Shown here one piece after another: positions 56,350 through 64,000 of a DNA stretch of 64,000 nucleotides; positions within the stretch are counted from its first letter, which is position 1; every line of letters begins with the position of its first letter. Both the position numbers and the translations under genes were made by a program. This DNA is from Jaenimonas drosophilae. Its lineage: Eukaryota; Euglenozoa; Kinetoplastea; Trypanosomatida; Trypanosomatidae. The stretch spans positions 62,001 through 126,000 of the forward strand of contig JASAON010001646.1 of the NCBI GenBank assembly GCA_030849065.1. Direction: 5' to 3'. The notes under the pieces are model-generated. The model was not told where the DNA came from. It saw only the letters and a list, made by a program, of their open reading frames with translations, and did not search any database.

Positions 56350-57339
56350 ATGGCTCAAGTATCCAACACCGCTGCCGACAGGGACCCGATGCAGGGCCAG
56401 GACCAACTGACTCGGCTCATGGTCCTCTACCGCGCCCTGTATGTGCGGCGTGATGAGGTTGGTTTGGAGGTGGTCCTGAACGACATTCTGGCTCTCCTGA
56501 CCCATCTTCACCAGCATGAGCAGGCAGAAAGCTTTATTGCTACCTGCGACCTCACTCTGCCCCACCGCTCCAACAGCCAAGCCGCGCGCTACTTCTACTA
56601 TGTGGGGCTGACCCGAGCCCTCCGTCTCGACTACAGTGAGGCCCATCAGTGCCTGCAGCAGGCGCTACGCAAGGCACCAGAGCGTGCCTTTGGCTTCCGT
56701 ATCGCCGCAACGAAGCTGTCCTTGGTTGTGCAGCTTCTCATGGGTGAGATTCCACCCCGCTCCGACTTCCTGGCCAAGGATATGCGCGAAGAGCTAAGCC
56801 CATACCTCCTCCTTGCCTCGTGCGTTCGCTTTGGCCAGCTTGGGCGCTTTGTGTCAATTCTGCAGCAACACGCCGCCACCTTCGAGCACGATCGCACCTA
56901 CTCCCTCATCCTCCGCGTCCGGCAGCACGTCATCAAGACTGGGCTCCGCCGCATTTGCCAAGCCTACAGCCGTATTAGCATCTCTGACGTGTGTGTCAAG
57001 CTCTCCATGGAGAACCCCGAGGATGCGGAGTACATTCTGGCCAAGGCTATTCGCGATGGCGTCATTGACGCTGTCCTCGACAACGACAAGGGTGAGCTGC
57101 TCTCGAGTGATGCCGTTGACATCTACTCCACCTCCGAGCCCCTCCACGCCCTTCAACGTCGTGTTGACTTCCTGAACCTCACCCACAACGAGGCCAAGCG
57201 CTCGATGCGGTACTTGGAGGCAGACCCGGTTCTGGAGGCTGAGCGCAAGCGGGCCGAACAAGCCGATCGGGAGGAGATGGAGCGTGCGTTAGGAAGCGGA
57301 GACGACGAGGACGACGTCAGCTTCGAGGGTGGGCTCTAA
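56350..57339 (+). CDS. RPN3: 26S proteasome regulatory subunit RPN3 (PSMD3)
   Basis: 329 residues. A PCI-family lid subunit of the 19S proteasome cap. Segments match human PSMD3 closely in order: ARYFYYVGLTRALRLDYSEA, LRKAPERAFGFRIAA, LLMGEIPPRSDF, YSLILRVRQHVIKTGLRRI, YSRISISDVCVKLSMENPED, AEYILAKAIRDGVIDAVLD and VDIYSTSEPLHALQRRVDF, then a charged tail. Human and yeast proteins are about 500 residues, and the missing part is the N-terminal helical region; I see no start further upstream in frame. This is probably a natural shortening, though a missed upstream exon-like part or assembly error cannot be excluded. Acceptor AG at 56307-56308. Confidence 0.93.
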   Translation: MAQVSNTAADRDPMQGQDQLTRLMVLYRALYVRRDEVGLEVVLNDILALLTHLHQHEQAESFIATCDLTLPHRSNSQAARYFYYVGLTRALRLDYSEAHQCLQQALRKAPERAFGFRIAATKLSLVVQLLMGEIPPRSDFLAKDMREELSPYLLLASCVRFGQLGRFVSILQQHAATFEHDRTYSLILRVRQHVIKTGLRRICQAYSRISISDVCVKLSMENPEDAEYILAKAIRDGVIDAVLDNDKGELLSSDAVDIYSTSEPLHALQRRVDFLNLTHNEAKRSMRYLEADPVLEAERKRAEQADREEMERALGSGDDEDDVSFEGGL

Positions 57340-57926
57340 ACGGCCCGCACGAACCAACCAGAGAAGCATCCTCCCCTTCCATGTTTCACGTGATTCAGCT
57401 CCCACATAAACAACAACGGCTACGACTACCCCTGTTTGTGCGAGAGAGCCAATGTGGATGAAGGTGCTGAACATCTCCATTTGATATTGGATGCCCCTTG
57501 TTTAGGTATTGACCGCAAAGAGATGACTGCATGATGAAGGCTCTGGCTTGACACCCAACCGCAAGGGCAGCTCTTGTACGTTCGTACACTCACAACCATC
57601 TTTTTTTTTCTTTTTCTGATCATGTCTTCTTCGTGAAAGTGTAGGTGAACCCCACAAACACTCCTAGAGGGGCTCCACATATCCACCTTGTTTCTATTTT
57701 TAGACACCCCCCAAAGACTAGGCCAGGCATCCTCACACTGGTCTGGTTACGTGCTCCACAACAAACACAAACACCCTATACCCGGAGCAGACAAGATTGC
57801 TAGGGGACCCACATCCCCAATTATACCCTAGTCATTCACGGCTAAGTAGTCTTCAGCCGTGTAACAACCAATCGTGGTAGCTAGTTGTCTGTTGACGTCC
57901 TTGTTGGAGGCCTGATCTAGTTCGTC
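57340..57926. other. Intergenic, 0.59 kb
   Basis: T-run at about 57600-57609 with a possible acceptor AG near 57643-57644, which would leave a 5' UTR of about 280 bases for the next gene. No gene seen. Confidence 0.45.
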
Positions 57927-60900
57927 ATGAGTGCACGAAACTCTGTACAGCCGGCAGCGCTGGACTCAAGCCTCGTCATGGAGGCCAGTCGCCAGAGCCT
58001 TCCTCGGTGCATCTCCAAGACACAGGAGGAGGCGGCACTCTCACACCGCAACTCGCCATCCCCAAGCCACCGCGCCAGCCGTGCGCCACAGTTGACGGAC
58101 ATGCCAGAGCCCATCTCCCGTGCCGTGAGCATGTTCAACACCTACCCACTCATGCAGGTGGCCGGAACGGCCTACCAGAACGCCTTCAACTGCGCCTCAC
58201 GCCGTCGCTACTCCAGTGAATCTATCATGGAGTCCTCTCAGCTCATGACGGATGCACGTGAAGAGAGCCTTCGACTAGAGGATAGCACCACGGAGATGCG
58301 AACAGCAACCAGCGATGCCAATATGGTTCGTCTCTCGACCGCGATCAAGAGGGCTGCGATGTGGCAGACAATCCTCGTGACCGCCCTCGCTCAATCCCGA
58401 GTGGCGCAGGACTACCGTACCCGACGCCTACGTAGCGTTTTGGAACGCCTACTTCTCCCTGTGGTCCTGATGCGTCGTGAGTTGACGGGTTCCATCATCA
58501 GCACCAACGCCATGGCCAAGCGGCGCATGTCCTCCTTCCCTGCCAAAATCAGCGCTGGTTCTGCCGAGAGCGACCCCAATGGTGGCTACATTAAGAGCCA
58601 CTATCATCTCTTCGACTCCTTTGGCAGCTCGCTGCTGATGCAGCACCTGGCAGAGAGCATGGTACGCCAGCGCTATCTCCCCGGGGAGATCATCATCCGT
58701 GCCGGGGAGCCGATGCAACAAGCCATGTACTTCATCGTGTCGGGTAAGGTGGAGGCTCGTCGTGAGTTCCAGGAACATGGAGCGACGCGGATTGATAAGA
58801 GTGTGGTGTCCTCTGGTGAATTCTTTGGCGGCATTTTGCGCACCACGTGCATGTTCGACTCCACCTACAAGACCATCTCCCAGTGCATTGTGTGGGTCCT
58901 CGCCGCGCGGGACTTCCAACGCATCTTCAAGAACTTTGCCGATGACACGATGCGGAACATGTTCGTGGAGGAGTTGCGCCGCTACTGCCACGAGAAGCGG
59001 CTGCTAGAGCTCTACCCCATGGCCCCTCCCCTCCTCTACCAAGTGCCGGTATACCGCAAGCTCAACCACGACCTCCAAGCCTACGTGGAGCAGTTTGAGC
59101 CCATTGTGAAGGTCCGGGGTGAGCCACTCTTTTGTCAAGGAGATGCCCCAGGGGACGTCTACGTGCTTGTGGAAGGTGTTGTGGAGCGTAGCGTCAAGGG
59201 CCCTGACAACCGCTACGCGAGTGGAGTCAGCCAGCTCATTGCCCCCGTAGCCTGCAGCATGGCAAATCGCTACCGCTACGTCCTCCTCGGAGAGGAGCCA
59301 CACATCCTCCCTGGCACACAAAAGTACCGCTGCATCGTACACAGCCGTACCGCCCTCTTTTACCGCATCTCGGGCGACCACTTCGTCAACGCCCTTCTTG
59401 ACGATGCCAAGTTCTACGTCCTCCTTCGTGAACGCCTTACGGCGCTCATTCGAACCCAAATGAAGTTGGACCCTTCTTGTCTGGCCTTTGCCCCGCTCTT
59501 CCGCGACTTCCCAACAGCCTCCTTGGCGGCTATTGCGCAGGCTGCCGAGCCGCGCGTGGTGTGGCGCTCACTCAGCCTCTGTGAGCCCGGCCAGCACATC
59601 AAGGATGTTTTCCTTGTCATTGCCGGTGATGTGCGAGATACCCGTAACTTTGGCCACCGCCCCACCGGGCGTCTGCCCACCCCTCCTCCAGCCTGCGACA
59701 GCAGCAGTGACGACGACGACTCCCCACGCGGCCACCGCCTGGGCTTTGGGGGGTCTTCGAAACGGGGTAAGAAGCGGGAGAAGCGGGTGGGCTTCCTGCC
59801 CGGACGCGCCGCGGGCAAACTGGCCATCTCGACAGGTGCTGGAGGCTCCGCTACCGCCATGGGTAAGAATGGGTCCAAGAAGGCGCAGCCCACGGGGAAC
59901 GTTTCTCGCGATGAGCTCCCCGAGGAGCCCAACGGCTACGATTGGTTCTTCTCCGACAGTGAGGAGGATGAGGATGACCAGGAGAGCCCCCCTGAAGCTG
60001 GTCGGGGTCTGGCAACCACAACGAGCATGTCCATCGCTGCCCGTACCACAGTGGGCAGCATGGGGATGCACACGGCCACCCACATCACCTTCCCTGAGGA
60101 GCTGCATGAGCTCAATCCTGCCCTGCCCATTCAGCCCGCCAAGCGCTTTGTCTTCACGTGTGGTGGTGGGTGGGAGGGCCTCCTCGTGGAGAAGTGGCCG
60201 CATGGATGGGAGGCAACCACCACAACCGAGGTGTGGGCCATTCCCACCTTGAAGATGCGTACTGAGTATGCCAGCTTCCCCAAGAGCACTCAGAGTGCCA
60301 TTCTGCACGCAGCACGGCTGCAGCAAAAGGAGTCCCTCGGGCTTGCTTCCATCATTGTGGCTCGCATCCCGCCGCTGAGTGCCTACATGCCCCGCGACCG
60401 GAGCCTCGCTGTGGCAGCGGCTGCGGATGCCAGCAAATCCGGCAAGGATGGAAAGCGTGCGACGAGTGCCAAGAGTGGCCGCCGTGGAGGCTCGCGATCG
60501 AAGCGGGTGGCCGACGGCCGCTCCAACTCCAACAGCGCCAGTCGGCTTCAACGGCAGAGCGTCGATAGCAACAATGGCGGCAGCATCTTTGGCATGCGTC
60601 CGCAGCACTCGGACAGTTTGGTGTCCTTGGTGGACCAAAACTCCCCACCCCCGACAGACCACAAGAAGAGCGTGGCCGCCACCGCCGCCCCGTCCGCTGC
60701 CGCCCCATTGAAGGGTGCCGTGAAGAACACCTCAAGCCCCAAGGCGGCGGCCAAGGCCAAGGACGCGGCAACCCCCAAGAAGAAGAAGGCGGTTGTGGCC
60801 GACGACGGACTACCCGCCCTTCCCGCCAAGAAGATAGACATACCCCGCTTCGGAAAGCGCAAACCCGCCGCTGGAGAGGCAGACGCCAGCGGGGCAGAAT

Positions 60901-61415
60901 CTGCCCCCGTCAGCCAAAACCTCATTGCCATCTACAACGGCGACTTCCGCGAGGATGACCCGGCCTTCAGCCACATTGTGCGCGAGCTCGGACCCATCAA
61001 GGCCCGTGCGCGCTCCCCGCAACCAGGGGCGTCGGGGGCCATGGCACGTACCCTGCCACTGGTTCCGTGGCCCAATGGAAGCCGCCCCGCTACCCACTGG
61101 TTCCGCGATGTGCCAACCTTCACCCCCTTGCCCGGAACGATGGGTAGTCGCAACTTCAACCTCACTGCCCCCGTCTACAACACCAACACATCCCTCCTCA
61201 CCCTACGCCATGGACGCCGGTACAGAGACGTGCTTGAGCAGCAAACAGACTTCTTCACCTCCACGACTGCATCCATGCATCGTGGCAGCGCCATTCTCCG
61301 AGAGACCGCAGGCGGTCGGACCTCCCCAGCCTCCGCGATGAATGGCACCCTCGGCGACACCCGTGGACTGGTGGACCGCTCTGACCTACCCAAACGCCAT
61401 GCCATGACGATGTAG
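57927..61415 (+). CDS. Protein with three cyclic-nucleotide-binding-domain folds
   Basis: 1162 residues. Residues 225-345 and 372-500 each fit the CNB beta-roll: LPGEIIIRAGEPMQQAMYFIVSGKVE and, in the second, RGEPLFCQGDAPGDVYVLVEGVVE. A third begins at 520 (LSLCEPGQHIKDVFLVIAGDV) but is interrupted by about 145 acidic and basic low-complexity residues (570-715) before the remaining strands (RFVFTCGGGWEGLLVEKW, TEVWAIPTLKMR). The phosphate-binding cassette, normally FGE(L/I)AL plus Arg, is degraded (SSGEFFGGILRTTC), so cAMP binding is doubtful. N-terminal 220 residues are Ser/Arg-rich; after 830 the chain is Lys/Ala/Ser/Pro-rich and probably disordered. In flagellates such proteins may be sensory or axonemal; ligand unknown. 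Confidence 0.8.
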   Translation: MSARNSVQPAALDSSLVMEASRQSLPRCISKTQEEAALSHRNSPSPSHRASRAPQLTDMPEPISRAVSMFNTYPLMQVAGTAYQNAFNCASRRRYSSESIMESSQLMTDAREESLRLEDSTTEMRTATSDANMVRLSTAIKRAAMWQTILVTALAQSRVAQDYRTRRLRSVLERLLLPVVLMRRELTGSIISTNAMAKRRMSSFPAKISAGSAESDPNGGYIKSHYHLFDSFGSSLLMQHLAESMVRQRYLPGEIIIRAGEPMQQAMYFIVSGKVEARREFQEHGATRIDKSVVSSGEFFGGILRTTCMFDSTYKTISQCIVWVLAARDFQRIFKNFADDTMRNMFVEELRRYCHEKRLLELYPMAPPLLYQVPVYRKLNHDLQAYVEQFEPIVKVRGEPLFCQGDAPGDVYVLVEGVVERSVKGPDNRYASGVSQLIAPVACSMANRYRYVLLGEEPHILPGTQKYRCIVHSRTALFYRISGDHFVNALLDDAKFYVLLRERLTALIRTQMKLDPSCLAFAPLFRDFPTASLAAIAQAAEPRVVWRSLSLCEPGQHIKDVFLVIAGDVRDTRNFGHRPTGRLPTPPPACDSSSDDDDSPRGHRLGFGGSSKRGKKREKRVGFLPGRAAGKLAISTGAGGSATAMGKNGSKKAQPTGNVSRDELPEEPNGYDWFFSDSEEDEDDQESPPEAGRGLATTTSMSIAARTTVGSMGMHTATHITFPEELHELNPALPIQPAKRFVFTCGGGWEGLLVEKWPHGWEATTTTEVWAIPTLKMRTEYASFPKSTQSAILHAARLQQKESLGLASIIVARIPPLSAYMPRDRSLAVAAAADASKSGKDGKRATSAKSGRRGGSRSKRVADGRSNSNSASRLQRQSVDSNNGGSIFGMRPQHSDSLVSLVDQNSPPPTDHKKSVAATAAPSAAAPLKGAVKNTSSPKAAAKAKDAATPKKKKAVVADDGLPALPAKKIDIPRFGKRKPAAGEADASGAESAPVSQNLIAIYNGDFREDDPAFSHIVRELGPIKARARSPQPGASGAMARTLPLVPWPNGSRPATHWFRDVPTFTPLPGTMGSRNFNLTAPVYNTNTSLLTLRHGRRYRDVLEQQTDFFTSTTASMHRGSAILRETAGGRTSPASAMNGTLGDTRGLVDRSDLPKRHAMTM

Positions 61416-61907
61416 GTGTGTACGTGCGCACAACCAGTGGAATGTGTCTCTTCCCTTCCGTGCTCCCCTACACCTCCTCCCTCCCTGTGCATTCTTCTTA
61501 CCCCCCTCAACGTGAGAGATGCGGTGTTGTGTTTGTGCAATGGTGGAGTATGACCCCCCCCCCTCCTCGTTTTCAGCATCTGCTTCAGAGAAAGAAAAAC
61601 GCGCTACGGCGGAAGCTTCATGTGATGATTGTGTGTGTGTGTGTGGCCAGTTTTGGGTAGCTCTGATGTATAGTGGATCAATGTTCGAACACAATTCAAG
61701 GACTGCATACTCACCTAGTGTCAGTGAGTCCCTCTTTTATACGCTCATCTCCTTTGTATGTATGCTGTGTTGCGCAAACAAACAGACAAACCTCTTCTTC
61801 TTCCCTCCTACCTCTCTTCAGTTCGTGCACAGAGGCATTCGTAAGACTAGCGTGACGACGCACTCCCCAAGTCTTATACACCACGGCGTCGTGTCGTCCT
61901 ACCCACG
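61416..61907. other. Intergenic
   Basis: C-run at about 61553-61562, TG repeat at about 61630-61641, and a C/T-rich tract about 61,789-61,818 with AG at 61820-61821, the acceptor for the last gene. No gene seen. Confidence 0.5.
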
Positions 61908-64000
61908 ATGATCAAGGAAAGCAACTGGGCTCGTGCCTCACTCGGGACGCAGGTCATTGAGGTCTCGCACGAAGCCACCCACCTCAGCAGCAGTGCAACC
62001 AACCTGTTGTTGGAGCAGGAGGATGCCCTGTGGGTTGCCGGGGAGGCACCACAACACGTCATGTTAAAGCTGCCTGCCGCCCACCCTCCACTACGCTACG
62101 CAGGTTGGCACGTGTGGCACGACTACGTCACGAACCCGCAGCTGGTGGAAGTGTCCTCGGGAGAGACCACAGACCGCTTGACAGCGATGCATCTCTGCCG
62201 TGCCCTTCCTGGCGCGGGTACTCAGATTTGGAAGCTCACACAGCCCATCCCAGCACACCACGTCTACGTCCGGTACAAGATTCTTCAGTCATTTGGTCCT
62301 GGCCCAACATACATGAACTCCATCGTCCTCCTGGCCTCTGACCCCGGACCACGCTACCGAAGCAACCCGAACTCACCCAAGGCAACAGTCGCAGGGGCCT
62401 TCACCTCCACCCCACCAAATCGCAACCCGAGCTCCGCCACTGAATCACCCGGGATTCGCATTCCTCCAGCACCTCCCGTCATGCACACAACCACAACAAC
62501 CACAACCGCGACGGAGCAGTTCAGTAGCACCAATCGCCAAGGGGCAAGCACACTCTACCAGGATGCCTGCTCACCCCATGTGGATGGCGTGTACGCTAAT
62601 CAGCAACACCAACGTCGTGACCAAGGATTTGTGGTCGCGGAACAGCATGGCCGAGCGGTGGGCACTACACTGAGCTACGCAAACAACGTGTCGGACTCCT
62701 CCAGTCGGCTGAGCCAACTCCTGCAGGACTTGGACGAGGACATTCGCCTGCTGAAGCCCATCAAGAGCGTCACGGCCAACACGACGGATTGGCGCTATGT
62801 GCCCGATGGGGGGAGCACGACCCTTCTGATTGCCGATGGGGTGCCGGATGAGAGCCAGACCACACAAACCCCATCCCACTTCCGACGTGGAAGTACCTCC
62901 ATAGAGAAGAAGGTACGTGCGCAGCGAGTCACAGAGGTGGAGGAGGAGGAGGAGGAGGAAGAGCAAAGTGGGCGGCATGCCTCGCATCGTCGCAGTTCGC
63001 GTCAACGTCGCACCCCGCACGATCGAAGCTCATCCCATGACCACATGCGCTCCACGTCCTCTTCTGCCCGGCACCCACGTCGGTCCCATCATCGTCACTC
63101 CTCCTCCCGCCACCGCCACGAGTCGGCGCCAGGCGAGGGGCGATTGACGGCCGCACATAGTGAGAGCCACCGTAGCCATGGTCATGGATCAGGCTTCATG
63201 GCGCCACCTTGCCATCACGTAGAGGATGTAGCGCTGCGACATCGGCTGACGTCCCTGGAGCAGCATGTGGCCACCCTCACCCAAACGATGGATGCACAGC
63301 AGGAGGACCTCTCCACCATCAAGCGTCTTCTCGTGCATCAGGCCATGCTGGAGCGCCAGCGGACCACAGCCCAGGCGGCACAGGTTGCTGACAGTCCATC
63401 AGGCACCGTGGGCGGTGCCCAACCACCTTCGGTGGAGGACACGCGGAAGGGCAGGACCGAGACAACGCAGGCACCTCCCTCTCCATCTACCGTAGACATC
63501 ACCTTCCCCGAGCCAGCTCTTCGTGGCTTCGTGGAGTCGCTCATGGCACATAAACTTCACAAGTACTTCCGCAAGAGTGAGGCCAAGTACCTCAGGCGGG
63601 TCGATGCGCATCTTCATGATATTGTCACGGCCTTTAGCCAGGCGGTGGATGATCGTGTGCAGGCACACCTAGGGGTCCCGCCGAGCCTCGACTACGGCTA
63701 CGCCCCACTCACGTACGCTCCTCCCGCGACAGCCCCACCGCCAGCACCAGCACCAGCACCAGTAGTACTGCCACACCATCTCGGTTGTCCCGACGTCGCC
63801 GCTCTTCAGCCGCCACCGGTCGCAGCGAGACTGCCAGCGGGTCAACGTGCCTACCGGCCAGCTTCCGTTCCTCCTCCGCCGCGCCCGTCAGAGGCGATGT
63901 GTACGCCGCACACATCATCGGGCCCCTACGCCCCCCACCCGGCTCCAGCTTACGCTGTTTATACTCCGCCGGGTGGGGTGCTGGAGGGTCATGGCGTTTC
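61908..64000 (+). CDS. Galactose-binding-like (discoidin-fold) N-terminus, coiled coil; truncated by window end
   Basis: Open from the ATG at 61908 to the window edge, at least 697 codons, with no stop. Residues 10-145 look like a beta-sandwich of the galactose-binding-like type: SSSATNLLLEQEDALWVAGE, HVMLKLPAAHPPLRYAGWHV, LVEVSSG, IWKLTQPIPAHHVYVRYKIL and a final SIVLLAS strand, as in IFT25 and other ciliary proteins. Residues 145-340 are low complexity. A Glu run at about 345-352 precedes an Arg/His/Ser-rich basic region. A short predicted coiled coil (about 440-485) and a helical segment (about 540-590) follow, then a Pro/Ala/Tyr tail (YGYAPLTYAPPATAPPPAPA). Function unknown; cytoskeletal or ciliary is a guess. 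Confidence 0.7.
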   Translation, partial: MIKESNWARASLGTQVIEVSHEATHLSSSATNLLLEQEDALWVAGEAPQHVMLKLPAAHPPLRYAGWHVWHDYVTNPQLVEVSSGETTDRLTAMHLCRALPGAGTQIWKLTQPIPAHHVYVRYKILQSFGPGPTYMNSIVLLASDPGPRYRSNPNSPKATVAGAFTSTPPNRNPSSATESPGIRIPPAPPVMHTTTTTTTATEQFSSTNRQGASTLYQDACSPHVDGVYANQQHQRRDQGFVVAEQHGRAVGTTLSYANNVSDSSSRLSQLLQDLDEDIRLLKPIKSVTANTTDWRYVPDGGSTTLLIADGVPDESQTTQTPSHFRRGSTSIEKKVRAQRVTEVEEEEEEEEQSGRHASHRRSSRQRRTPHDRSSSHDHMRSTSSSARHPRRSHHRHSSSRHRHESAPGEGRLTAAHSESHRSHGHGSGFMAPPCHHVEDVALRHRLTSLEQHVATLTQTMDAQQEDLSTIKRLLVHQAMLERQRTTAQAAQVADSPSGTVGGAQPPSVEDTRKGRTETTQAPPSPSTVDITFPEPALRGFVESLMAHKLHKYFRKSEAKYLRRVDAHLHDIVTAFSQAVDDRVQAHLGVPPSLDYGYAPLTYAPPATAPPPAPAPAPVVLPHHLGCPDVAALQPPPVAARLPAGQRAYRPASVPPPPRPSEAMCTPHTSSGPYAPHPAPAYAVYTPPGGVLEGHGV

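Noticed and set aside
1..64000. Transposons, retroelements, rRNA, spliced-leader RNA genes or cis-introns
   Set aside because: No transposase or reverse-transcriptase frame, no terminal repeats, no rRNA-like sequence, and every recognised gene is complete in one frame apart from the one cut by the right window edge.

Overview
The window looks like nuclear chromosomal DNA of a kinetoplastid flagellate (Euglenozoa; trypanosomatid or free-living bodonid cannot be separated from this sequence alone). The evidence is direct: about 31 genes without a visible intron, all minus-strand up to about 18.6 kb and all plus-strand from about 19.5 kb to the end; pyrimidine tracts followed by AG just upstream of most start codons (spliced-leader acceptor layout); two tiny lysine/alanine-rich histone H1 genes without a winged-helix domain; and a tandem pair of ribosomal P0 genes whose C-terminus lacks the usual eukaryotic MGFGLFD ending. 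From memory, several of these genes (H1, TCP-1 beta, ArgRS, tandem P0, choline/ethanolamine kinase) are also neighbours on Leishmania chromosome 27 and T. brucei chromosome 11; this needs checking.

Left array (minus strand, 1-18.6 kb, read right to left): CCT2, a STRAP-type WD40 protein, two histone H1 genes, a 1054-residue protein with an RIIa-like docking motif and a C-terminal globin-like domain (possibly a whole series of globin-like repeats), an uncharacterised protein with weak NDUFAF4-like features, a coiled-coil protein, eIF2B delta and a RING-H2 protein. The divergent strand-switch region (18,632-19,459) holds clustered C-homopolymers and is the probable transcription start for both arrays.

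Right array (plus strand, 19.5-64 kb): a USP8/Doa4-like deubiquitinase, a degenerate RNase III-fold protein, a leucine-rich repeat protein, a small helical-repeat protein, a SAM/RGG/CCCH/KH-like/RecA2 RNA-binding protein, arginyl-tRNA synthetase, an F-box JmjC protein, three proteins with Tyr/Pro/Gln-rich low-complexity segments flanking a predicted membrane protein, a STE11-type kinase, the P0 pair, two uncharacterised proteins, choline/ethanolamine kinase, a protein with a Schlafen AlbA_2 domain, VPS2, NOC1/MAK21, RPN3, a triple cyclic-nucleotide-binding-domain-like protein, and a truncated protein with a galactose-binding-like N-terminus.

The genes are not an operon in the functional sense; kinetoplastid arrays mix housekeeping functions, here mainly translation, ribosome assembly, proteostasis and flagellar or cytoskeletal roles. 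The six genes on either side of the strand switch (15.5-24.5 kb) use visibly more A/T-ending codons than all genes outside. No tRNA, rRNA, transposon, retroelement or CRISPR array was found. Most promising for follow-up: the globin-like/RIIa protein, the Schlafen-type nuclease candidate, the base-composition island around the strand switch, and a perfect 12-bp hairpin between NOC1 and RPN3.
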